From Caulobacterales bacterium (GTDB taxonomy: Bacteria; Pseudomonadota; Alphaproteobacteria; Caulobacterales; Caulobacteraceae): a DNA stretch of 64,000 nt. Positions 18,774-26,387 of this stretch are shown piece by piece. Numbering within the stretch: the stretch's first letter is position 1; each line of letters opens with the position of its first letter. The DNA lies in contig JAFLCS010000006.1 of assembly GCA_017302105.1 (NCBI GenBank), forward strand, positions 45,168 to 109,167. Direction: 5' to 3'. The notes below the pieces were generated by a model. It was not told where the DNA came from. It saw nothing but the letters and a program-made list of their open reading frames with translations, and made no database searches. Made by a program: the position numbers and the translations under genes.

Positions 18774-19441
18774 GTGTCAGTCCGAAATAGGGGGCGGGCC
18801 AAGGCGGTCGCCAGCATGGCGCCGACGATCTGGGCGAGAATGAAGCCTGCGACCGACGCGGGAGCGATCCCTGAGAAGGTGTTGGTCATCGCGCGGGCGA
18901 TCGTCACGACCGGATTGGCGAAACTGGTCGAGGCCGTGAACCAGTAGGCGGCGGTAATATAGAGACCAACAAGCCATGGGACGGCGTTCGGCGCGACGGA
19001 GACGCCGCCTAGAACCACCAGCACCAAGCCGAAGGTCGCGGCTCCTTCTGACATCCAGAGACCAACTCCTGAGCGGACGTGATCGGAGGCCTGGATCAGA
19101 GGCAGATCGAACATCGCGTGGGCGAGCAGAACACCGAGAACCGCGCCGGATATCTGGACCAGGACGTAGGCAATGGCGCGACCTGGCGTGACCTCTCCGC
19201 GCATGAGGAAGGCCAAGGTGACGACCGGATTGAAATGAGCCCCGGACACCGGGGCGAAGAGGGTAATCAGAACGACCAGAATGCACCCCGTGGCCAAGGC
19301 GTTGCATAGCAGTGCAATCGCCTGATTTCCGCCGGATAGGGATTCGGCCATCACACCCGAGCCGACGACGGTGGCCAGCAGCAGAGCTGTTCCGAGCATC
19401 TCGCTGAGCAACCGCCGCGCGGTGGCCGGTTCAATCGGCAT
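18770..19441 (-). CDS. MIP/aquaporin family channel, probably AqpS-like arsenite channel
   Basis: Membrane channel of 223 residues with six hydrophobic segments and the two half-helix boxes of the major intrinsic protein family. Both boxes read NPV (residues 71-73 and 176-178) instead of the canonical NPA. It sits between arsR and arsC, overlapping both by a few bases. In Sinorhizobium meliloti an aquaporin, AqpS, takes the place of an arsenite pump in an ars operon, and the same job is inferred here. Selectivity for arsenite is not proven by sequence. Confidence 0.85.
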   Translation of the reverse strand: MPIEPATARRLLSEMLGTALLLATVVGSGVMAESLSGGNQAIALLCNALATGCILVVLITLFAPVSGAHFNPVVTLAFLMRGEVTPGRAIAYVLVQISGAVLGVLLAHAMFDLPLIQASDHVRSGVGLWMSEGAATFGLVLVVLGGVSVAPNAVPWLVGLYITAAYWFTASTSFANPVVTIARAMTNTFSGIAPASVAGFILAQIVGAMLATALARPLFRTDT

Positions 19442-19766
19442 GGCGGGCGGACCTGAAGTCAGCGCTACCGCAGAGTTCGGCCCGGCCCTGGCAGCAATCC
19501 TGGGTCAGCATCTGGATCATGGTGCGCACCCCATCGGGGTTAACGAAGTAGATGACGCTGCGCCCATCGCGGCGACGGGACAGTAGGTCCGCGGCCACGA
19601 GTAGATTCAGGCGAGCTGTCAGTGTGTTCGCCGGCGCCTTGAGGCGGACGCTGATCTCCCCGGCGGACAGGCCTGTCTCACCCAGCGGAGCCAAGAGTCG
19701 AAACACCCGAAGGCGCTCGGGGTGGGCCAGGGCCGCAAGCGCATCGGTCAGTTGCTTTATTTCCAT
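19431..19766 (-). CDS. arsR: ArsR/SmtB family repressor
   Basis: Winged-helix metalloregulator of 111 residues that would repress the arsR-aquaporin-arsC operon until arsenite binds. The helix-turn-helix is LSAGEISVRLKAPANTLTARL, and the wing is RRRDGRSVIYFV. Cys91, Cys92 and Cys99 in the C-terminal tail are the likely As(III) ligands, placed as in C-terminal-site ArsRs rather than in the DNA-binding helix. The ATG at 19766-19764 is chosen because the protein aligns from there; upstream codons are antisense to tRNA-Leu. The start codon lies inside a long palindrome. The 3' end overlaps the aquaporin gene. Confidence 0.93.
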   Translation of the reverse strand: MEIKQLTDALAALAHPERLRVFRLLAPLGETGLSAGEISVRLKAPANTLTARLNLLVAADLLSRRRDGRSVIYFVNPDGVRTMIQMLTQDCCQGRAELCGSADFRSARHAD

Positions 19767-19801
19767 AATCGCGGAATTATAGAAATAAGACCGACGGTCA
19801 A
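19757..19801 (-). promoter_or_regulatory. Palindromic ArsR operator and promoter over the arsR start codon
   Basis: Positions 19757-19788 form a near-perfect dyad. TTATTTC at 19757-19763 mirrors GAAATAA at 19782-19788, and ATAAT at 19765-19769 mirrors ATTAT at 19776-19780, around a 6-base centre. On the minus strand a perfect -10 box TATAAT (19781-19776) lies inside the dyad and TTGACC (19801-19796) may be the -35, though the 14-base spacer is short. Transcription would start within a few bases of the ATG at 19766. Binding by ArsR is inferred. Confidence 0.75.
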
Positions 19802-19863
19802 TCCGAATTGTTCCCTCTTCCCAAGGCGCGTCGCCTCCGCTATTCCCCCGCGCTCTGATGCGA

Positions 19864-19950
19864 GCGGTCGTGGCGGAATTGGTAGACGCGCAGCGTTGAG
19901 GTCGCTGTTCCCTAACCGGAGTGGAAGTTCGAGTCTTCTCGACCGCACCA
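19864..19950 (+). tRNA. tRNA-Leu (anticodon GAG)
   Basis: 87-base class II tRNA. Acceptor stem GCGGTCG (19864-19870) pairs with CGACCGC (19940-19946); discriminator A and encoded CCA follow at 19947-19950. Anticodon stem CAGCG/CGCTG encloses the loop TTGAGGT, anticodon GAG. There is a long variable arm, and the T-loop is TTCGAGT. It reads CTC/CTT leucine codons. Confidence 0.96.
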
Positions 19951-20007
19951 TCGAGAATCGGCGACAAGTCGTCGCCGCGCCTGCACGGCTGGAGAGGGGA
20001 GGCGAGC

Positions 20008-21420
20008 ATGAGCAGCGACGCCACCCAACTGTCAGAGGCTGAAAAGTCGGCCCTGCTGGAAGACCTCGCCCTGGGTGAGGACTACGCGCTCACATCCGAA
20101 TATGTCGAGATGGTTGTCGACGCGGCGGATCGCGGCGACGGGATGCGTCTGCGCGAGCTCGTCTCGGCCCTGCACCCGGCCGACGTAGCGGACCTGCTCG
20201 GGTTCCTGTCGGCTGAACACCGTGACGAGGTGGTGCCGTGGCTGCCGCCGGACGTGCTGGCCGAGACCTTGCCGGAGCTGGACGACGGGGTTCGCGAGGA
20301 CGTTCTGGAGAGCATCGCCCCGCGGGCTCTGGCCGAGGCTCTGCAGGAGCTGGATTCGGACGACGCCACCGGCATCGTCGAGGATCTGGAGGAAGATCAG
20401 CGGCGGGCGGTGCTGGCCGCCATGCCGGACGCCGAGCGCGCGAGTCTCGAGACGGCCCTCGGCTACGAGGAAGACACCGCCGGTCGCCTGATGCAGCGCG
20501 AGGTCATGGCGGCCCCGCAGTTCTGGACCGTCGGCCATACCATCGATCATATGCGCGGACAGAGCGAAGACCTGCCCGAGCTGTTTTTCGACATCTACGT
20601 CGTGGACCCGGGGCAGCGTCCCGTCGGGGCGATTCCGGTCTCTGGCCTGCTGCGGTCCCAGCGCGACGTCCGCCTGACTGACCTGATGGAGCCGATCACC
20701 GAGATTGCGGTCGACCTGGAGCAGGAAGAGGTCGCCTACATTTTCGAAAAGTACCACCTGATATCGGCCCCGGTGATTGATGCCGGCGGGCGGCTGGTCG
20801 GCCAGATCACCGTCGATGACATCGTCAACATCATCCAGGAAGAGAACCAGGAAGATATGCTGGCCCTGGCTGGGGTGACCGATGCCGGACGTGACGCCGA
20901 CGTCGGCGAGGTGGTGCGTTCGCGGATTCCCTGGCTGGTCATCAACCTGGGGACGGCCCTGATCGCCTCCATGGTCATTGGTCTGTTCCAGTCCCAGATC
21001 CAGCAGCTGGTCGCCCTGGCGGTCCTGATGCCGGTGGTCGCCTCGATCGGCGGCAATGCCGGCACCCAGGCTCTGACGGTGTCGGTGCGGGCCCTGGCGA
21101 TGCGTGAGGTGTCGGCGGCGAACGGCTGGCGGATCCTGCGGCGAGAGATCGCGGTCGGATTGTTAAACGGGGCAGCCATCGCGGTGCTTCTGGCCGGTGT
21201 CACCTGGCTCTGGCAGCGCGATACGATGCTCTCGGTGGTCATCGGCCTGGCGGTGGTCATCAATCTGTTCGCGGCGGCCCTGGCGGGAACCCTGGCCCCC
21301 CTGGCGCTGGAACGCCTGGGCCGTGACCCGGCGGTGGCCTCGCCCGTCTTCGTCAGCTGGGTGACGGACACGATCGGATTTCTGGCCTTCCTGGGCCTGG
21401 CGACCGTAATCCTGCTCTAG
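20008..21420 (+). CDS. mgtE: Magnesium transporter MgtE
   Basis: Mg2+ channel/transporter of 470 residues. An acidic N-terminal superhelical domain (about 30-140: LHPADVADLLGFL, LDSDDATGIVEDL) is followed by a CBS-domain pair (about 145-270) and five transmembrane helices ending EVSAANGWRILRRE...GNAGTQALTV, the MgtE pore region. The N domain and CBS pair close the pore when Mg2+ is high. The start is the ATG at 20008, behind a strong purine-rich GGAGAGGGGAGG; the frame extends upstream into tRNA-Leu and is not used. It is followed by a hairpin at 21454. Confidence 0.94.
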   Translation: MSSDATQLSEAEKSALLEDLALGEDYALTSEYVEMVVDAADRGDGMRLRELVSALHPADVADLLGFLSAEHRDEVVPWLPPDVLAETLPELDDGVREDVLESIAPRALAEALQELDSDDATGIVEDLEEDQRRAVLAAMPDAERASLETALGYEEDTAGRLMQREVMAAPQFWTVGHTIDHMRGQSEDLPELFFDIYVVDPGQRPVGAIPVSGLLRSQRDVRLTDLMEPITEIAVDLEQEEVAYIFEKYHLISAPVIDAGGRLVGQITVDDIVNIIQEENQEDMLALAGVTDAGRDADVGEVVRSRIPWLVINLGTALIASMVIGLFQSQIQQLVALAVLMPVVASIGGNAGTQALTVSVRALAMREVSAANGWRILRREIAVGLLNGAAIAVLLAGVTWLWQRDTMLSVVIGLAVVINLFAAALAGTLAPLALERLGRDPAVASPVFVSWVTDTIGFLAFLGLATVILL

Positions 21421-21453
21421 TTCGGACCTTTCTCCAGCCCCGGCCCAATCCTT

Positions 21454-21480
21454 GCGGGTTCGCTTGCAGGGCGAGCCCGC
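21454..21480 (+). terminator. Terminator-like hairpin after mgtE
   Basis: A 10-bp stem (21454-21463 with 21471-21480, one G-T wobble) with a 7-base loop lies 33 bases after the mgtE stop. The following bases are TTGTCCC, only a weak T tract, so termination may be partial. Confidence 0.45.
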
Positions 21481-21516
21481 TTGTCCCGGTTTGAACCAGC
21501 CTCCTACGGATTCGAG

Positions 21517-22920
21517 ATGCAAACGCGCCTAAAAATGTCTCGCGAAGGCCTGAGCCTCCTGAAGGAGTTCGAGGGTCTGCGACTGACGGCGGTGCAGTTG
21601 CCGGACGGGCGCTGGAGCATGGGACACGGTCATACGCAGTACGCGCGTGAAGGCACCACGATCACGGCCGGCGACGCCGAGGCCTTGCTGATCTACGACC
21701 TCATTCCGGTGGTTGCGGCCGTCAATGACAGCGTGGTTCCCGAGATATCCCAGAGCCAGTTCGACGCGCTGGTCTGCTTTGCCTTCAACGTGGGGGCCGA
21801 CGCCTTTCGCCAGTCCGAGGTCCTTCAGCGGGTCAATCAGGAGCGCATGACCGAAGCCGCACTGGCCATGGCCATTTGGCGGGCGGGGGCCTTCGACGGT
21901 CGGCGTGTCGTGCTCGACGCCCTGGTTCGGCGCCGGTCGGCCGAAGAGGCCCTGATGCTGGGGACGGGTGGCCGCGAGGTGCCCAGCGATCTGGTTCGCC
22001 CAGAGATCGATCCCCAGGCCCAGGCAGCGCTCCCTTCGGTGCCCCCAGCACGGTTTGAAGAGACGATTGACGGCGAACGTGCCGCCGCAATCTTGGCCGA
22101 GCCTGAGCTGTCGGCCGTGACCGAGACGTCCGAGACACCGGATCCGACGAGCGACTCCGCGGCCAGCTTCAGCGAGATCGATCCCGGCGCGCTGCTCGTC
22201 GAAGGCCCGGAGGCTTCTGACAGTCCAGCAATCCCCGCACAAACCGACGAGGGGAGCGAGGAGGCAGGTAGCGAACCCGCGGCCGGCGGATCGGCAGATC
22301 TCGCAGAGTCGGCGTTTTCGCCGCGAAGCTATTCCTCGGTTCCCATCGCGCCATTCTCGCCGTTGAACGCCGCGCGCCCCGGCGGGGAACCGACGCCCCA
22401 GTTGCCGACCGAGTCCGAAGACGACACGACCGGTCTAATGGATGCGCCGGCGGCGGGTGCCCGGATCGACGAGCCGCCGCTGGTCCTGATCCTGACGCCG
22501 CCGCCCGAGGTCGCCGCCGAACCGCCGGTGGCTGCGCCGGAGGCGGCATCCGCAGCCGAAGTGTCTGCCGAGTTCGTAACGGAGTCGGCAGACGAGACCC
22601 CGCTTTTCGACCAGACCGGCCCGACCGCAAATGCTGTCGAGGGCGAGCCGGTCATCTACTACGAGCCTCAGGACGAAGACGATGATCGTCCGTCACGCTG
22701 GAGTGAGACCGGGGCCTATGCCGCCACCGGCATTGTCGGCCTGGCCGCCTTCGGCTTCGGTATTGCTGGCTTCCAGCTAGCCGGGCAGGAGCCTATCCCG
22801 CCTGGAAGTTTTGATGAGAAGACCGCGATCTCCTGGGTTCTGGTTGCCATCGGCGTCGTCTGTGTCTGGATCGGTGCCTACAACCTGTTCAAGCGACTGG
22901 GTGGGCCGGAAGACGCCTAG
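21517..22920 (+). CDS. Lysozyme-domain (GH24) protein with C-terminal membrane anchor
   Basis: Predicted 467-residue protein with a phage-type muramidase domain at residues 5-150. Catalytic Glu19 is in LKEFEGL, Asp30 in LPDGRW and Thr40 in GHGHT, the E-D/C-T triad of GH24. From about 165 to 400 runs a Pro/Ala/Glu-rich, probably disordered linker. Two hydrophobic helices (about 405-430 and 440-460) close the protein. There is no N-terminal signal peptide. The domain order and lack of phage neighbours argue for a host cell-wall enzyme rather than an endolysin. The ATG at 21517 is chosen; a TTG at 21481 also opens the frame but sits at the foot of a hairpin. Confidence 0.82.
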   Translation: MQTRLKMSREGLSLLKEFEGLRLTAVQLPDGRWSMGHGHTQYAREGTTITAGDAEALLIYDLIPVVAAVNDSVVPEISQSQFDALVCFAFNVGADAFRQSEVLQRVNQERMTEAALAMAIWRAGAFDGRRVVLDALVRRRSAEEALMLGTGGREVPSDLVRPEIDPQAQAALPSVPPARFEETIDGERAAAILAEPELSAVTETSETPDPTSDSAASFSEIDPGALLVEGPEASDSPAIPAQTDEGSEEAGSEPAAGGSADLAESAFSPRSYSSVPIAPFSPLNAARPGGEPTPQLPTESEDDTTGLMDAPAAGARIDEPPLVLILTPPPEVAAEPPVAAPEAASAAEVSAEFVTESADETPLFDQTGPTANAVEGEPVIYYEPQDEDDDRPSRWSETGAYAATGIVGLAAFGFGIAGFQLAGQEPIPPGSFDEKTAISWVLVAIGVVCVWIGAYNLFKRLGGPEDA

Positions 22921-22958
22921 TGCTTCCGTGGGGCGCGGCCGGGTGCTAACTCGCCTGC

Positions 22959-24122
22959 ATGAGCATTCCCAACGCCCCCCAATCGATGGAATTCGGTCTC
23001 GGCGAGAACGCCGACGCCATTCGTGAGACAACTTATCGCTGGGCCGCCGATCGGCTGGCACCACGCGCGGCCGAGATCGACGAGACCAACAAGTTCGCGC
23101 GCGACCTGTGGCCCGAGATGGGTGAGCTGGGCCTGCATGGCATTACCGTGGACGAAGAGTTCGGCGGCCTGGGGCTGGGCTATCTGGAACACGTTGTGGC
23201 CATGGAGGAGGTCTCACGCGCCTCGGCCTCGATCGGCCTGAGCTACGGGGCGCATTCGAACCTGTGCGTCAATCAGATCCGCCGCTGGGGCAATGACGAG
23301 CAGAAGGCCAGATATCTGCCCAAGCTGATCTCGGGCGAGCATCTGGGGTCGCTGGCCATGTCGGAGGCCGGATCAGGCTCGGATGTCATGTCCATGCGGA
23401 CCAAGGCCGAAAAGAAGGGCGACCGCTACATCCTGAACGGCACCAAGTTCTGGATCACCAACTCGCCGACCGCCGACACCCTGGTGGTCTATGCCCGCAC
23501 CGGCGAGGGCAACGGCGGCGTCACCACCTTCCTGATCGAGAAGGGGATGAAGGGCTTCAGCGTCTCCAAAAAGCTGGACAAGATGGGGATGCGCGGCTCG
23601 GACACGGCCGAGCTGGTGTTCGAGGATTGCGAAGTCCCCGAAGAGAACGTCATGGGTCCGGTCGGCGGCGGCGCCGGGGTGCTGATGAGCGGGCTCGATT
23701 ACGAGCGCACGGTGCTGTCGGGCGGGCCGCTGGGCATCATGCAGGCGGCGCTGGACGTGGTGCTGCCCTATGTTCGCGACCGCAAACAGTTCGGCAAGGT
23801 GATCGGCAGCTTCCAGCTGATGCAGGCCAAGGTGGCCGATATGTACGTCGCCCTGAACTCGGCGCGGGCCTATGTCTATGCCGTGGCGCGGGCCTGCGAT
23901 GCGGGCAAGACCACGCGCTACGACGCCGCCGGCGCGATCCTCTTGGCGTCCGAGAACGCCGTGAAGGTGTCGCTGGAGGCGGTCCAGGCTCTGGGCGGCG
24001 CCGGCTACACCAAGGAATGGCCGGTCGAGCGGCTGGTCCGCGACGCCAAGCTCTATGACATCGGCGCCGGCACCAATGAGATCCGTCGCTTCCTGATCGG
24101 GCGGGAGTTGCTGGGTGGGTAA
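22959..24122 (+). CDS. ivd: Isovaleryl-CoA dehydrogenase
   Basis: FAD-dependent acyl-CoA dehydrogenase of leucine breakdown (isovaleryl-CoA to 3-methylcrotonyl-CoA). In the 387-residue protein the FAD/substrate segments are [15 protein letters not shown] and [16 protein letters not shown]. The putative catalytic base Glu249 lies in [12 protein letters not shown], the position used by isovaleryl-CoA dehydrogenases instead of the C-terminal Glu of other family members. The C-terminus has [12 protein letters not shown]. The usual partners (methylcrotonyl-CoA carboxylase) are not in the window. The next gene starts inside its last codons. Confidence 0.94.
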   Translation: MSIPNAPQSMEFGLGENADAIRETTYRWAADRLAPRAAEIDETNKFARDLWPEMGELGLHGITVDEEFGGLGLGYLEHVVAMEEVSRASASIGLSYGAHSNLCVNQIRRWGNDEQKARYLPKLISGEHLGSLAMSEAGSGSDVMSMRTKAEKKGDRYILNGTKFWITNSPTADTLVVYARTGEGNGGVTTFLIEKGMKGFSVSKKLDKMGMRGSDTAELVFEDCEVPEENVMGPVGGGAGVLMSGLDYERTVLSGGPLGIMQAALDVVLPYVRDRKQFGKVIGSFQLMQAKVADMYVALNSARAYVYAVARACDAGKTTRYDAAGAILLASENAVKVSLEAVQALGGAGYTKEWPVERLVRDAKLYDIGAGTNEIRRFLIGRELLGG

Positions 24123-24807
24123 ACGCGTCGATCAGGAAACCTATAAGCGCGATTTCAAGATCGACGAGAATGAGCGGAACCGCCAGGAATCAGCTCTCGA
24201 CCGCGCATGGAGAACGCGCAGCTTCGAGATTGAGCTCTACTGGAAGCGTGCGACCTATTTCTGGACGATTATCGGTGTGCTGTTCGCGGGCTATGCCCTC
24301 GTGGCGTCCAAGGCTGGCGAGTCCGAAGCTACTGCAAATCAAGTCGCTTCGCTCAATGGCATTCAGGTTGCCTTAGCCTGCGTCGGACTGGTTATCAGCG
24401 TCGCCTGGTATCTGGTGAACCGAGGTAGCAGCGCCTGGCAGCGCAATTGGGAAGCCCACGTGGACGCACTCGAGGATGAAGTCACAGGGCCACTCCACAA
24501 GACGGTTCGCGACGTTTCGGATTATCGGCTTCATGACTGGCTCGGGCCTTTGGATGTCTCGCCTTCCAAGGTCACGATAGCCGTTTCTCTATTCGTTGCA
24601 TTGATGTGGAGCGGTTTGCTGATTGCGGCTCTGCCAGTGGCTTGGTGGCCTTTTAAGTTCGGCCGGCCGGCCACTGAAGGGCTGATCACTTTCAGTCTGG
24701 TGCTAACGATGATCGCCCTGTGGTTCCTGCTATTTGGCAAAACTGTCAGGACGCGCCCTGACGATCCTCCATTGCGCTTTCGTCGAAGAGATTCCGAGTG
24801 GGACTAA
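24115..24807 (+). CDS. Membrane protein resembling the RipA-type octameric membrane protein family
   Basis: Protein of 230 residues with four hydrophobic segments in two pairs: about 45-65 and 85-105, then 158-180 and 192-212. Between them are an amphipathic [16 protein letters not shown] region and the characteristic [14 protein letters not shown] before TM1. This pattern matches, as far as I can judge by eye, a recently named RipA-like octameric membrane family of unknown role. The GTG start lies inside the ivd gene (8-base overlap). The gene is clearly richer in A/T than both neighbours, which suggests later arrival. Function is unknown. Confidence 0.6.
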   Translation: MGKRVDQETYKRDFKIDENERNRQESALDRAWRTRSFEIELYWKRATYFWTIIGVLFAGYALVASKAGESEATANQVASLNGIQVALACVGLVISVAWYLVNRGSSAWQRNWEAHVDALEDEVTGPLHKTVRDVSDYRLHDWLGPLDVSPSKVTIAVSLFVALMWSGLLIAALPVAWWPFKFGRPATEGLITFSLVLTMIALWFLLFGKTVRTRPDDPPLRFRRRDSEWD

Positions 24808-24876
24808 GCGCGGCGTCGAGAGCATCTCCGTCATTGCCCGTCTGCGGCGACGTGTACTCGTTCTAGGATCCATAGG

Positions 24877-25356
24877 GTGAGACTCCTGGACCATTCCGAT
24901 CTCGCCGCGGCGCTGGCCCTGCAGGCCGAGGTCTATCCGCCGGCCATTCAGGACGGAGAGGCGGCCTTCGCCAGTCGGATCGCGGCGGCGCCGGACTGGT
25001 GCTGGGCGGTCGAGGATGAGGGGCGGCTGGCCGCCTATCTGATCAGCCATCCCTGGTCGTCGATGCGGCCGCCGGCGCCGGACACGGTGCTGGACAGGGC
25101 AGAGGGTGAGATCTGGTACATTCACGATCTATCGGTCGCGCCCTGGGCGCGAGGGCAAAGGCTGGGCGATCAATTGCTGACGGCGTGCCTGGGCGCGCAT
25201 CCTGAAATCCGGCGCTCCGAACTGGTTGCCGTGCCGGGCGCGGCACCGTTCTGGGAGCGGCGCGGCTGGACGCCGGTCTCGGTTCCGGCGGCGCTCGCCG
25301 CCAAGGTTGCGCAGTACGGTGTCGGATCGACCTATTTGGCCCGCGACTTGGGCTGA
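24877..25356 (+). CDS. GNAT family N-acetyltransferase
   Basis: Acetyl-CoA-dependent transferase of 159 residues with the GNAT pattern. The acceptor-side strand is WCWAVEDEGRLAAYLI, the beta4 strand IWYIHDLSVAPWARG runs into motif A (RGQRLGDQLL, a variant of R/Q-x-x-G-x-G/A), and motif B ends FWERRGW. The GTG at 24877 is used as start. The substrate is unknown. It lies in a loose same-strand run with the GT9 and dihydroorotase genes. Confidence 0.85.
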   Translation: MRLLDHSDLAAALALQAEVYPPAIQDGEAAFASRIAAAPDWCWAVEDEGRLAAYLISHPWSSMRPPAPDTVLDRAEGEIWYIHDLSVAPWARGQRLGDQLLTACLGAHPEIRRSELVAVPGAAPFWERRGWTPVSVPAALAAKVAQYGVGSTYLARDLG

Positions 25357-25406
25357 GTCGCCTTCCCTAGCGACGACTCAAGCGTTTTAGGGTTTAAGGG
25401 GACGGT

Positions 25407-26387
25407 ATGTCCGGCCTTTTGACCATTCTCTACATTGCTGAAGCCGACCCGACGGCGGCTGTCCTGTCATCAGGCGTGCTGGCCCAGATGGTCGACGAGG
25501 CTCCGCGTGCCAGAATCACCGTGGTCGGCTCGCCCGAGAGCGCGCTGCTGTTCCGCGACACGCCGGGACTGGATCGGCTGTTGGTCCTGCCAAGTGACAG
25601 CAAGGCCGATTGGGTCAAGCTCTGGGATCGCCTGAAGGGCCGGCGCTGGGGGGTTGTCGTGGATATGCGAGGCTCCAAACTGTCGGACTGGCTCAAACGC
25701 GACCGTCGGGCCGTCTTCGCGCCGTCCGTCGAGCCGGTCCACGCCGTCGAAGCGGCGTGTGAGGTTCTGAAGATGGACAAGCCGGTCGCGCCCCGACTGT
25801 TTTTCGGCGAGGCGGTGCTGGCCGCCGCCGACGCCCTGGTCGGCAGCCGTCCCGAGCCGATTCTGGCGGTGGGCCCCGGAGTCGACTGGATCGGCAAGCG
25901 TTGGCCGTCGGAGCGGTTCACCAAGGTGGCCGCCGCGATGCTCGGTGAGGGCGGTCCGATGGCCGGCGGTCGCCTGTTGCTGGTCGGCACCGGCGAGGAC
26001 CGTGACGCGGCACATACGATCCGTTTTGCCGTCTCCCGGGATCGGGTCATCGAGGCTCAGGGAAAGCTGGACCTGCTGGAGACGGCGGCGGCGCTGCGCC
26101 ATGCACGCCTGTTTGTCGGGGGGGATTCGATCTGGACCCAACTGGCTGTCGCGGCGGGTGTTCCGGCAGTCGGCATCTACGGCCCCTCGGATGAGACTCT
26201 GACACGACCCTGGACGGGCGTGGCGGTGCGCGGATCGCGCAGCCTAGACGAGTTTCGCGCGATCGACCCGGGCCTGAGCCAGCATATCCAGCATATGATG
26301 GACGTGGCGGTCGAGCCGGTCATCGCCGCAGCCCAGAACCTGTTTCGCGCGACTGAACTTCCAGTGCTGGAGCCGGCCCATGGCTGA
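25407..26387 (+). CDS. Glycosyltransferase family 9 protein
   Basis: GT-B fold transferase of 326 residues of the ADP-heptose:LPS heptosyltransferase family. The N-terminal domain is shortened (ILYIAEADPTAAVLSSGVLAQM). The C-terminal half carries the GT9 segments AVGPGVDWIGKRWPSERF, the LVGTGEDRD strand and FVGGDSIWTQLAVAAGVPAVGIYGPSD, which forms the nucleotide-sugar site. It probably acts on lipopolysaccharide or a surface glycan at the inner membrane. No other glycan genes are near. It overlaps the next gene by 8 bases. Confidence 0.88.
   Translation: MSGLLTILYIAEADPTAAVLSSGVLAQMVDEAPRARITVVGSPESALLFRDTPGLDRLLVLPSDSKADWVKLWDRLKGRRWGVVVDMRGSKLSDWLKRDRRAVFAPSVEPVHAVEAACEVLKMDKPVAPRLFFGEAVLAAADALVGSRPEPILAVGPGVDWIGKRWPSERFTKVAAAMLGEGGPMAGGRLLLVGTGEDRDAAHTIRFAVSRDRVIEAQGKLDLLETAAALRHARLFVGGDSIWTQLAVAAGVPAVGIYGPSDETLTRPWTGVAVRGSRSLDEFRAIDPGLSQHIQHMMDVAVEPVIAAAQNLFRATELPVLEPAHG

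Noticed and set aside
21517-22000. Lysozyme domain as evidence of a prophage
   Set aside because: No holin, integrase, capsid or tail genes are near, and the protein has a long linker and membrane anchor unlike phage endolysins.
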